NCBI RefSeq assembly: GCF_900091495.1
Contig: NZ_LT607413.1
Coordinates: 5,781,001 to 5,845,000 of the forward strand
DNA from: Micromonospora echinospora
GTDB taxonomy: Bacteria > Actinomycetota > Actinomycetes > Mycobacteriales > Micromonosporaceae
DNA length: 64,000 bases
Direction: 5' to 3'
The first letter of the stretch is position 1; each line of letters starts with the position of its first letter. Shown here one piece after another: positions 54,383-62,659 of the stretch. Under the pieces are notes generated by a model. That model searched no databases. It saw only the letters and a program-made list of their open reading frames with translations, and was not told the origin of the DNA. Both the position numbers and the translations under genes were made by a program.

Positions 54383-54843
54383 GGATCTTCGCCGACATCG
54401 ACGACCTGGCCGCCGCCGTGGGGGAGACCCTCGGACCGGGCCCCTGGACGCCGGTCGACCAGCGCCGCGTCGACCTCTTCGCCGACGCCACCGACGACCA
54501 CCAGTGGATCCACGTGGACGCCGAGCGGGCGGCGTCCGGCCCGTTCGGCGGCACCATCGCCCACGGCTACCTCACCCTCGCCCTGCTGCCGGCGCTGGTC
54601 GGCCGCCTGTACCACGTGGAGGGGCTGCGGATGGGCGTGAACTACGGGCTCAACCGGGTCCGCTTCCCGGCCCCGCTGCGGGTGGGAGGCGCGGTGCGGG
54701 CCACCGCCACCATCGTCGGGGTGTCCCCGGTCGAGGGTGGGGCGCAGGTGGTCGTCTCGGTCACCGTGCACAGCGACTCCGGCGGCAAGCCGGTCTGCGT
54801 CGCCGAGACGGTCAGCCGCCTCTACCCCGGGGCGGACGGGTGA
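54379..54843 (+). CDS. MaoC-like enoyl-CoA hydratase
   Basis: A 154-residue hot-dog-fold hydratase. The R-hydratase signature ADATDDHQWIHVDAERAASGPFGGTIAHGYLTL gives the catalytic pair Asp40 and His45, with the same five-residue spacing as in PhaJ. It hydrates the 2-enoyl-CoA formed by the ACADs. Overlaps both neighbours. Confidence 0.93.
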   Translation: MRIFADIDDLAAAVGETLGPGPWTPVDQRRVDLFADATDDHQWIHVDAERAASGPFGGTIAHGYLTLALLPALVGRLYHVEGLRMGVNYGLNRVRFPAPLRVGGAVRATATIVGVSPVEGGAQVVVSVTVHSDSGGKPVCVAETVSRLYPGADG

Positions 54844-56390
54844 CCGCCCTGTCCCTGGCCATGGTGCTGGCCGAGGCCGCCCGCCGGCACCCCGACACGG
54901 TCGCCGTGATCGACGGCGACGTCCGGGTGACGTACGCCGAACTGTGGTTGGAGGCCCGCAGCCACGCCGCCGCCCTCCGGGAGCTGGGGGTGGCGGCCGG
55001 TGACCCGGTGGCCCTGCTCGCCCCCAACGTGGTCGACTTCCCCCGGGTGTACTACGGCGTGCTCGCCGCCGGGGCGGTGCTCGTGCCGGTGCACCTGCTG
55101 ATGACCGCCGACGAGATGGGGTACGTGCTGCGGGACAGCGGCGCGAAGCTGCTGGTCTGCCACACCTCCCAGCTCGCGACGGGTACGGCTGCGGCGGCCC
55201 GCGCCGGTGTCCCGGTGGTGACGGTGGGCCCGGCGTCCCCGGGGGTCGACGCGCCCCGGCTGGAGGACGTCGGCGGGGCGCGGGCGCCGCTGCCGTCGTA
55301 CGTGACCCGGTCGGCCGAGGACGTCGCGGTGGTCCTCTACACCAGCGGGACGACCGGTGCGCCCAAGGGCGCCCTGCTCACCCACCTCAACCTGGTCATG
55401 AACGCCACGGTCAACGTCTTCGACGCCAACGACGCGCGCGGCGGCGACGTGGTGCTCGGCTGCCTGCCGCTGTTCCACAGCTTCGGGCAGACCGTGGCGA
55501 TGAACGGCACCTTCCGGGTCGGCGCGACCCTGGTGCTGCTCAGCCGCTTCACCGGTCCGGCGGCGATCGACCTCATGCTCCGCGAGGGGGTGGACGTCTT
55601 CCACGGCGTGCCCACCATGTACGTCGCGCTGCTCGACGCGGCCCGGGAGCGGGACACCCTGCCCCGGCTGCGGCTGTGCGTCTCCGGCGGGGCGTCGTTG
55701 CCGGTGGCCGTGCTGGAACGTTTCCAGGCCGCTTTCGACACCACCGTCTTCGAGGGGTACGGCCTCTCCGAGACCTCCCCGACGGCCACCACCAACCAGC
55801 CGGCGTTCGGCACCCGGCCCGGGACGGTGGGACATCCCGTCTGGGGCGTCGAGGTGGAGATCGCCCGTGCCGAGCTGGACGACCGGATCGAGCTGCTGCC
55901 CACCGGGGAACTCGGCGAGATCGTCATCCGGGGGCACAACGTCTTCGCCGGTTACCTGCACCAACCGGAGGCCACCGCGCGGGCCCTCGTGGACGGTTGG
56001 TTCCGCAGCGGCGACCTGGGCCGCAAGGACGCCGACGGCTTCGTCACGATCGTCGACCGGACCAAGGACGTGATCATCCGGGGCGGGTTCAACGTCTATC
56101 CCCGGGAGGTGGAGGAGGTGCTGGCCCGGCACCCGGCGGTCGGGCAGGTGGCGGTGGTCGGCCTGCCCGACCCGGTGCACGGCGAGGAGGTCTGCGCGGT
56201 GGTGGTGCCCGACCCGAGCGGACCGCCGCCCCCCGGGGAGCGGGACCTGGTCGAGTGGTGCCGGCAGCGCCTGGGGCGGCACAAGTACCCCCGCGTGGTT
56301 CGCTACGTCGACAGCCTGCCGCTCGGGCCGAGTCACAAGGTGCGCAAGCGTGAGCTGCGGGAGGCGATGGCGCGCCCACCGTCGTCCTGA
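54840..56390 (+). CDS. Fatty-acid/carboxylate-CoA ligase (ANL family)
   Basis: A 516-residue AMP-forming ligase. P-loop-like YTSGTTGAPKGALLTH (near 165), LPLFHSFGQT, GYGLSETSP, DGWFRSGDLGRKDADGFVTIVDRTKDVIIRGGFNVYPREVEEVL and the C-terminal catalytic Lys in LGPSHKVRKRELRE. It activates the acid entering this beta-oxidation module. GTG at 54840 overlaps the MaoC stop (GTGA). Last gene of the operon. Confidence 0.93.
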   Translation: MTALSLAMVLAEAARRHPDTVAVIDGDVRVTYAELWLEARSHAAALRELGVAAGDPVALLAPNVVDFPRVYYGVLAAGAVLVPVHLLMTADEMGYVLRDSGAKLLVCHTSQLATGTAAAARAGVPVVTVGPASPGVDAPRLEDVGGARAPLPSYVTRSAEDVAVVLYTSGTTGAPKGALLTHLNLVMNATVNVFDANDARGGDVVLGCLPLFHSFGQTVAMNGTFRVGATLVLLSRFTGPAAIDLMLREGVDVFHGVPTMYVALLDAARERDTLPRLRLCVSGGASLPVAVLERFQAAFDTTVFEGYGLSETSPTATTNQPAFGTRPGTVGHPVWGVEVEIARAELDDRIELLPTGELGEIVIRGHNVFAGYLHQPEATARALVDGWFRSGDLGRKDADGFVTIVDRTKDVIIRGGFNVYPREVEEVLARHPAVGQVAVVGLPDPVHGEEVCAVVVPDPSGPPPPGERDLVEWCRQRLGRHKYPRVVRYVDSLPLGPSHKVRKRELREAMARPPSS

Positions 56391-56461
56391 GGCGCGACGG
56401 GGAGCGGCCGGAGGCGGTGATCGCAGGAAAGCTACCGAGGAGTGGCAGCTCGGGATAGATA

Positions 56462-56490
56462 TTTACATTGATCGATGTCGCGCCTACGAT
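56462..56490 (+). promoter_or_regulatory. Promoter of M23 peptidase gene
   Basis: TTTACA (56462-56467), 17 bases, TACGAT (56485-56490), about 55 bases upstream of the peptidase GTG: a good housekeeping-type promoter. Confidence 0.6.
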
Positions 56491-56544
56491 TCCGATACTG
56501 CGCGCGCATCGACAGCGTTCTATCCCAAGCCTCAAGGATGAACC

Positions 56545-57333
56545 GTGCGATCAATCAGGTACGTCGCCACGCTCCTGGCCGCCCTCGCCACCGCCCTGAC
56601 CGCCACTCTCGTCGTCGCCACCCCCGCCCAGGCCGCCCCGCTGTTCAAGGCGCCGTACCCCTGCGGACAACGGTGGACCTACAGTCACCACAGCGCCGAG
56701 GTGCGCCTGGCCCTCGACTTCGTCCGCGCCGACGGTGGTGGCACCGCCGGCACCCCGGTCCTCGCCTCCGCCGCCGGCACCGCGACCCGCCACTACCAGG
56801 CCAGCGGTGCCGGCAACTACGTGGTCATCGACCACGGCGGCGGCTGGAAGACCTACTACTTCCACCTCGCCGCGTTCTCCGTCGCCAGTGGCGCGTGGGT
56901 CAACCAGGGGCAGCAGATCGGCACCACCGGCAGCACCGGCAACTCCTCCGGGGCGCACATCCACTACGAGCAGCTCTTCAACGGTGTCGGCCAGAACATC
57001 GTGATCAACGGGGCCTCGCTCGCCCCGTACCCGGGCGGCTACCACCAGCGCTACCTGACCAGCGACAACGGCTGCGGCGGTGGCGGCACCGCGTTCTGGA
57101 CCTGGGGCTCCGGCATCCGGGTCCGCAGCGACGTGCGGCTCTCGGCGCCGGTGGTCACCACCCTGCCCGGCCCCACCCTGGTGTACGTGCTCTGCCAGAA
57201 GCAGGGTGACACCGTCACCGCCGACGGCTACACCAACAACTGGTGGGCCCGGCTCCGGGACCAGAACGGCTACATGACCAACATCTACATCGACCACCCG
57301 GCCGCGCAGCTACCGGGCGTGCCCATCTGCTGA
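56545..57333 (+). CDS. Secreted M23 metallopeptidase with SH3-like tail
   Basis: A 262-residue secreted protein. Signal peptide 1-30 (PAQA/AP). The M23 (LytM/lysostaphin-type) domain (about 35-160) has a zinc-site region LALDFV, YYFHLAAF and the HxH motif GAHIHYEQ; the first ligand motif is VRLALDF where HxxxD is usual, so the His is unclear. The last 80 residues (GSGIRVRSDVRLSAPVVTTL to NGYMTNIYIDHPA) look like a bacterial SH3 domain. It would cleave peptidoglycan cross-bridges or elastin-like proteins. GTG at 56545 with AAGGA upstream. Confidence 0.88.
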   Translation: MRSIRYVATLLAALATALTATLVVATPAQAAPLFKAPYPCGQRWTYSHHSAEVRLALDFVRADGGGTAGTPVLASAAGTATRHYQASGAGNYVVIDHGGGWKTYYFHLAAFSVASGAWVNQGQQIGTTGSTGNSSGAHIHYEQLFNGVGQNIVINGASLAPYPGGYHQRYLTSDNGCGGGGTAFWTWGSGIRVRSDVRLSAPVVTTLPGPTLVYVLCQKQGDTVTADGYTNNWWARLRDQNGYMTNIYIDHPAAQLPGVPIC

Positions 57334-57405
57334 CCGGCGCGGGCCCGCGACCCGTCGTGACCGGCGGCGGGCGCGGGCCAGCGCGGTTCCCGTCGCGGAC
57401 GCCGG

Positions 57406-58698
57406 CTACCGCGCCGCCGACGGCCGACGGCCGGCGAGACTGGCGGCGAGCAGGCCCAGCGCGAGGAGCTGGGTCGCGCCGAGGACGGCGATCAGCGCCG
57501 GCAGCGAGCGGGCGTACAGGACGCCGACCAGGCCGCCGCCGGCCAGCGCCGCGCCACCCTGGACGGCGGCGAAGACGCCGTAGGCGGTGGCCCGACGGGC
57601 GGCGGGGACGAGGTCGGCCACGAGGGCCTTGACGGTGGAGTCCTGCACCCCGACGGCAGCGCCCCACAGCAGTGCCCCCGCCACGACGGCGACGAGGCTG
57701 CCGGAGAGCGCCAGCGCCGGCACGGCGGCACCGAGCAGGGGCAGGGCGAACAGCACCCGCGCGTGCCACCGGTCGTACAGCTGACCACTGACCAGCGCGG
57801 CCAGGGCGGCGGCGGCCATCGCGGCGGCGTACAGCAGGGGTATGCCCGCGACGGCGATCAGGCCGGTCCGGCTGGCGTGGAACGAGATGATCCCGAAGGT
57901 GACCAGCCCGGCGGTGGCGGCTCCGGCCGCCGCGGCGAACAGCAGGAAGCGACGGGGCAGGTCGGCCCCGACCCAGCGGCCCAGCGCGCTCGGCGCGCGA
58001 CCGCCCCCGTCGGGCCGGGAGGTGGCGGGCTCCGCGGGGGCGGTGTCGAAGACGGACGGGTCGGGCACCCGCCGACGGATCCGGAGCAGCAGGCCGATGG
58101 CCAGCGCCCCGGGGACGGCGAGCAGGGCGAGGGCCGGCCAGATCACGCCGGTGGCCGCCAGGACCGCCGCGACCAGCAGGGGACCGGCGAAGGCGCCGAC
58201 CTGGTCCAGCGCCTTGTGGACCGCGAAACCGCGACCACGACCGACCGCCCCGGCGGCCTGCGCCAGCAGCGCCGACTTGGCCGGGCTGCGCACGGCCTTG
58301 CCGGCGCGTTCGGTCAGGATCAGCACCGCCGCGACCGCCAGACCGGCCCCACCGAGGAAGGGCGTCACGGCCAACAGGGGGACGCAGACGGCGGTCAACG
58401 CGTACCCGACCAGGGTCAGGGACCAGTACCGGCCGGTGCGGTCGGCCAACGGCCCGGACGCCAGCCGCAGCAGCAGCGACATGGCCTCGCCGGCCCCGGA
58501 CACCAGGCCGACGACCAGGGCCGACGCGCCCAGGGCGCCCAGCAGCGGGCCGGTGATCGACCGTGCGCCCTCGTAGACCATGTCGGCGGCCAGACTGACC
58601 GTCCCGAAACCGACCACGACCCGCCACGCGGACCACCGCGCCGCCGGGGCCGGCGACCGCGAGGTGGTGGCGGTCGGACCGGTCGACACCTGCGGCAT
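57406..58698 (-). CDS. MFS transporter (12 TM)
   Basis: A 430-residue major-facilitator protein with about 12 helices. N-terminal GTVSLAADMVYEGARSITGPLLGALGASALVVGLVSGAGE and the conserved loop SGPLADRTGRYWSL (motif A, GxLaDrxGr) define it, with a second copy SGQLYDRWHARVL. A drug/proton exporter is likely; substrate unknown. ATG at 58698 with GAGGGAGC upstream. Convergent with the M23 gene. Confidence 0.9.
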   Translation of the reverse strand: MPQVSTGPTATTSRSPAPAARWSAWRVVVGFGTVSLAADMVYEGARSITGPLLGALGASALVVGLVSGAGEAMSLLLRLASGPLADRTGRYWSLTLVGYALTAVCVPLLAVTPFLGGAGLAVAAVLILTERAGKAVRSPAKSALLAQAAGAVGRGRGFAVHKALDQVGAFAGPLLVAAVLAATGVIWPALALLAVPGALAIGLLLRIRRRVPDPSVFDTAPAEPATSRPDGGGRAPSALGRWVGADLPRRFLLFAAAAGAATAGLVTFGIISFHASRTGLIAVAGIPLLYAAAMAAAALAALVSGQLYDRWHARVLFALPLLGAAVPALALSGSLVAVVAGALLWGAAVGVQDSTVKALVADLVPAARRATAYGVFAAVQGGAALAGGGLVGVLYARSLPALIAVLGATQLLALGLLAASLAGRRPSAAR

Positions 58699-58800
58699 GC
58701 TGGCTCCCTCGGATGCAACCGGCGCGTGCCGGATCGGTCGGACCCACGACGTGGGGGTGCTCCGTTCCCACGCTCGGCACGACCGTACCGGCAGCGTGGG

Positions 58801-59757
58801 TCAGCCCGCGTCGGGGCCGGGCGAGGGCGGACGGAGGTGCTCGGGGATCAGCTCCAGAAGCTGGTCACGGCGCAGCGGCAGGTCGAGCAGACTGAGCTTG
58901 AGCTGGCTGCGCTTGACGTGCCGGCTGGCCGAGAATCGGACGACGTGACCGGCGTCCTCGCGCAGCCGGACGGTCAGCGTCCGGCCGGGACTCAGCTCCG
59001 CCGACGGGGTGCCGTCGACGTCGACCGCGACCGGGGCGCTGTCCGGGGCGACCCGCAACGACACCTGGTCACCGGCACCCAGCACGACGGAACGGCCGAT
59101 GCCCGCCATCGGCGCCACCGGCGTGATCACCATCGTGCGCGCCGACGGCGAGACGACCGGCCCTCCGGCGGCGTAGTTGTAGGCGGTGGAGCCACTGGGT
59201 GTGGCGACGACCAACGCGTCGCACCGGTAGTAGCCGTACTGCTGGTCGTTGACGGTGAGGTCGACCGAGACGGTGCCGGTCCGGCCGTGCCGGGCTAGCA
59301 CGATGTCGTTGAAGCCGGTGCCGGTCCGTAACGGCGTGCCACCGGTGTGGTCGGCGACCAGACAGCTGTGCGACTCGACGGTGAAGTCGCCACCGACCAG
59401 GCGGGCCAGCGCCTCCTCCAGCGCGTCGGGGGTGACCTCGACGAGGAAGCCGAGGTTGCCGTGGTTGACGCCGAGCACGGGTACCGGGTGCCCGACGACC
59501 AGCCGCATCGCGCCGAGCATGGTGCCGTCACCGCCCAGGGCGACGACCCCGTCGACCTGGGCGACGAACCGGTGGTCCGGCACCGTCTCGACCTCCGGGA
59601 CGATCCGGTCGCGGTCCTGGTCGCGCGCGACGACCCGGACCGAGTGGGTACGGGCCCAGCCGAGGATCGTCGAGACGGATTCGCCCACCGTCCGGCTGGG
59701 GTGGACCACCAGACCCAACGTGGGGACCCTGGTGACGCCGACGGTCTGACGGCTCAT
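58801..59757 (-). CDS. nadK: NAD kinase
   Basis: A 318-residue ATP/polyphosphate-NAD kinase. GGDGTM (75-80), VNHGNLGFL, the substrate block CDALVVATPSGSTAYNYAAGGP with the NAD-binding NY, and DGTPSAEL. It phosphorylates NAD to NADP in the cytosol. It lies 100 bases upstream of the MFS gene on the same strand; a transcriptional link is possible. Actinomycetes often carry two NAD kinases, the other usually near recN, so this may be the secondary copy. ATG at 59757. Confidence 0.92.
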   Translation of the reverse strand: MSRQTVGVTRVPTLGLVVHPSRTVGESVSTILGWARTHSVRVVARDQDRDRIVPEVETVPDHRFVAQVDGVVALGGDGTMLGAMRLVVGHPVPVLGVNHGNLGFLVEVTPDALEEALARLVGGDFTVESHSCLVADHTGGTPLRTGTGFNDIVLARHGRTGTVSVDLTVNDQQYGYYRCDALVVATPSGSTAYNYAAGGPVVSPSARTMVITPVAPMAGIGRSVVLGAGDQVSLRVAPDSAPVAVDVDGTPSAELSPGRTLTVRLREDAGHVVRFSASRHVKRSQLKLSLLDLPLRRDQLLELIPEHLRPPSPGPDAG

Positions 59758-59937
59758 CCGCCGAGCGTAACCGGGGCCACGCTCGACACCCCGAGCTTTG
59801 TCCGTTCCCGTCCCCGCCGGGCTGGAGCCGCCTCACCCGCTGGCGCGGGGTGACGCGGGGACGCCGGCGGCACCGACGGTCGGGTCGGCGCCGCCCGGGT
59901 GCGGAGCTGCTGACCCCGACCCGACCCGCGAGAGACG

Positions 59938-59971
59938 GTCGGGGTCGCCGCCGGGTGGCGGCGACCCCGAC
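59938..59971 (-). terminator. Strong hairpin terminator
   Basis: Perfect 15 bp arms (GTCGGGGTCGCCGCC and its complement) with a GGGT loop, 12 bases after the stop of the secreted protein gene. The longest perfect hairpin found here. Confidence 0.85.
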
Positions 59972-59982
59972 GGGTGGGCGTC

Positions 59983-60432
59983 TCAGTACTGGTAGGTCAC
60001 GGTCACGTTGTGGGTGTACGCGTACACCGGTGGATTGATCACGCTGGAGCCTGATCCGAACACCAGGACGAACCGGAAGTACCAACTGTTGTTGGCCGGG
60101 TCCCCGGTGAAGTACGTCGAGGTCCCGGTGTTCCCGCCGAACGTCCACAGGGTCTCGCAGCGCTGGACGTTGCAGAGCTGCCGGGTGAGGTTGGACGGGT
60201 AGCTGGACAGGTTGAACTGCCAACTGACGCCGGTGACGGTGGCGCCGGCGGGCACCGTGCCGGGGCTGCTGGCGAACCCGCTGGAGTAGACCGTGTTGGT
60301 GCGGTAGACCGAGCCTCCGCTCGGCGAGACGCTGTAGGAGCCGACGGCGGCCGAGGCCGGGGCGGCGGGTGCGAGGAGCACCATGGTCAGGGCGACGGCG
60401 AGAGCGGAAACGGTGCTACGCCATGCGGACAT
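59983..60432 (-). CDS. Small secreted beta-rich protein, unknown function
   Basis: A 149-residue protein with signal peptide 1-28 (PASA/AV). The mature part is rich in Ser/Thr/Tyr and beta-strand pattern (VSWQFNLSSYPSNLTRQLCNVQRCETLWTFGG, SWYFRFVLVFGSGSSVINPPVYAYTHNVTVTYQY) with one Cys pair, suggesting a compact disulfide-linked beta-sandwich. No family recognised. Possibly an exported adhesin or inhibitor. ATG at 60432 with GGAGG upstream; its own terminator follows. Confidence 0.75.
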   Translation of the reverse strand: MSAWRSTVSALAVALTMVLLAPAAPASAAVGSYSVSPSGGSVYRTNTVYSSGFASSPGTVPAGATVTGVSWQFNLSSYPSNLTRQLCNVQRCETLWTFGGNTGTSTYFTGDPANNSWYFRFVLVFGSGSSVINPPVYAYTHNVTVTYQY

Positions 60433-60683
60433 CGCGCCTCCTGAGGTGGGGGAGAGTTGGCGTGCCCGAGCATCTTCGCCCGTTCCGCGAGCGCCCTCGC
60501 GACGATTTCCTCGATCGACAGCTTGACGCCAGAAGCGGCACTTCCCACATAGGGGCTGCCAGCGGAAACGTCATCCCAGATCGCGATTCGGGAGGCAGCG
60601 CGGGAAAGGTCTGCACAACACCGGCCCGACGGTCGCCCGGTCAACGCCGGGCCGGCAACAGGTCCGCCGGCGTCGGTCCCCGG

Positions 60684-62135
60684 TCAACGGGTGGCCGTCT
60701 GGCCGGGGGCGGACGCCGGCTGGGTCCGGGCCGTCCCGGCCGGGCCTGCGCGCCCGGCGCGTCGACCGTGCCGGACCAGCGCGAGCGCACCGAGAGCCGC
60801 GGCGAGGACCCCGGCGGCCAACGCGCCCCGCATGCCGGTGACGGAGTAACCGTCGGCGGCCCAGGCGGCGGTGGCGACGGCCGGGCCGAGGGCGAACCCC
60901 AGGTTCCGGGCGAGTTGGACGGTCCCACCGGTCGTCGCGGTCAGGCCGTGCGGCGCGGCGGTCATCACCATGGCCTGGACCGGCCCGCCGTACAGGCCCA
61001 TCCCGACGCCGGCCACGGCGAGCCGCCACGCCACGTCGAGCGGCTCCCACCCCGACGGCAGCGGTTGGACCAGCAACAGGCCGACGGTCACCACGACCGC
61101 GCCGAGCGCGCCGGTCCGCCCCGCGCCCCACCGGTCGGCCAGCACCCCGCCGACCGGGCCGGCCAGGCCCATGCCGGCGGCGAAGGCGAGCATGGTCAGG
61201 CCGGTGACCTCCGTGCTGACATCGACCACGTCGACCAGGTGGAACGGCAGCAGGAACTGCATCACCGCGAAGCCGAGGGCGAGCAGCAGGACGGCGACGT
61301 GACCGGCGCGGACGCCGGGCACGCGCAGCAGGGCCAACACCGGCCGGCTGGCCGGCAGCCGCCACCAGACGCCGAGGACCACCACGGCGGGAAGCACCAG
61401 CAGCAGCCACTCCGGGCCGGCCTCCGCCGTCCTGGTCAGCGCCACCAGGAGCACCCCGAGCCCCAGCGCCGTCAGCGCCGCCTCGGCGAGCCACCGGCGG
61501 TCGGGGGCCCGGAGCGGACCGTCGTCGGGCATGGCGAGGAGCCCGACCAGGACGATCCCGACGGCGACCGGGACCACCGCGAAGAAGACCGGCCGCCAGC
61601 CGACCACCCCGAGCAGCAGCCCGCCGAGGGGTGGACCCGCGACCGCGCCGAGCGGCCCGAGCGTGGCCAGCACGCTCATCGCCCGACCGCGTGCCTCGGG
61701 CCGGACCGCGACCGTGGCCAGCACCGGCATCAGGGCGAACATCACCGCGGCGCAGGCGCCCTGGGCCACCCGGGCCGCCACGAGGAACCCGACGCCCGGC
61801 GCGAGTCCGGCCGCGGTGCTGGCGACGGCGAATCCACCCACCGACGCGACGAGGGCGGCGCGCTTGCCCACCCGGTCCAGCCAGCGCCCGGCGGGTAGCA
61901 CCAGAGCCACCACCGGCAGCAGGTACGCCAGGACCGTCCACTGGGTGGTCGCCGGGTCGCCACCGAGGTCGTCCCGGATGGCGGGAAGCGCCACGTTGAC
62001 GATGCTCGTCTCGAGCATCGCGACGAACACCACCGCTCCGGCGGCGTAGACGAGCAGCCACCTGTCGCGCGTCGGGGTGGTCGCCCCGGAATGGCCGACC
62101 GCCCGGCCCCGAGCATCTTCCGCGTCGAATCCCAT
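60684..62135 (-). CDS. MFS transporter, DHA2-type (14 TM)
   Basis: A 483-residue drug:proton antiporter-type MFS protein with about 14 helices: ETSIVNVALPAIRDDLGG (motif D1 of DHA2), LPAGRWLDRVGKRAALV (motif A) and GPPLGGLLLGVVGWRPVFF (motif C, antiporter signature). It probably exports an antibiotic or toxic metabolite. Divergent from the asparagine synthetase gene. The ATG at 62135 has a weak ribosome site. TTGACA lies upstream on the minus strand (62194-62189). Confidence 0.9.
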   Translation of the reverse strand: MGFDAEDARGRAVGHSGATTPTRDRWLLVYAAGAVVFVAMLETSIVNVALPAIRDDLGGDPATTQWTVLAYLLPVVALVLPAGRWLDRVGKRAALVASVGGFAVASTAAGLAPGVGFLVAARVAQGACAAVMFALMPVLATVAVRPEARGRAMSVLATLGPLGAVAGPPLGGLLLGVVGWRPVFFAVVPVAVGIVLVGLLAMPDDGPLRAPDRRWLAEAALTALGLGVLLVALTRTAEAGPEWLLLVLPAVVVLGVWWRLPASRPVLALLRVPGVRAGHVAVLLLALGFAVMQFLLPFHLVDVVDVSTEVTGLTMLAFAAGMGLAGPVGGVLADRWGAGRTGALGAVVVTVGLLLVQPLPSGWEPLDVAWRLAVAGVGMGLYGGPVQAMVMTAAPHGLTATTGGTVQLARNLGFALGPAVATAAWAADGYSVTGMRGALAAGVLAAALGALALVRHGRRAGRAGPAGTARTQPASAPGQTATR

Positions 62136-62659
62136 ACGCTACTGGTCGCTCCGCGCCAGCCTGCGGTTCCCGGAAACAATGTTACAGATGTCAATTCCTT
62201 GGTAGGTGGCTCGCAGTCGGCCGCGTCGGCGATTCCGCCGGTGTCGGCCCTCATGTGCTGGTCGCCGCCGGCCCGGCGTGCCCGGTCGCCAGGACGGCCC
62301 GAATGGTTCCCGGACATTTTTTCGCAACACGCAATTGCCGCAGTGCGGACCGATCGTCGCCATGCGCCCCGTCTCGCGGCGCGTGTCGGAGGCCGGTTTC
62401 CTCCGGTCCGGGCGGAGCCGACACCAGCAAAGACATGCGTCAATGCGGTACGTTGCCCGGCGCGCGCCGTGCCGTGTCCGGCGGCGCGCCCGGACCTCGT
62501 GGTCCGGTGGGCGATTCGGTCATGGAGATCGACTTAATGCCTTCAAAGCCGATAGGGATTACCTTCAACCCCACGCGGCCGGCTCGCGGTGTTCGTGGGC
62601 CGTCGGTCCGATGCGGTACGCCCGCGATGCCGGGCCGCGCCGAGAGTGGAGGGGACGAC
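62136..62659. promoter_or_regulatory. 524 bp divergent control region
   Basis: No convincing gene. It is less GC-rich than its neighbours. On the minus strand, TTGACA (62194-62189) and an AACATTGTT palindrome (about 62175-62183) precede the MFS gene. Two CCTTCAA direct repeats (about 62540-62572) lie upstream of the asparagine synthetase gene. Confidence 0.4.

Noticed and set aside
57763..59298. 511-codon plus-strand frame opposite MFS and NAD kinase
   Set aside because: Q/G/R-rich shadow without domains.
62136..62659. Riboswitch or attenuator upstream of asnB
   Set aside because: I could not find a conserved aptamer core or terminator/antiterminator pair by eye.
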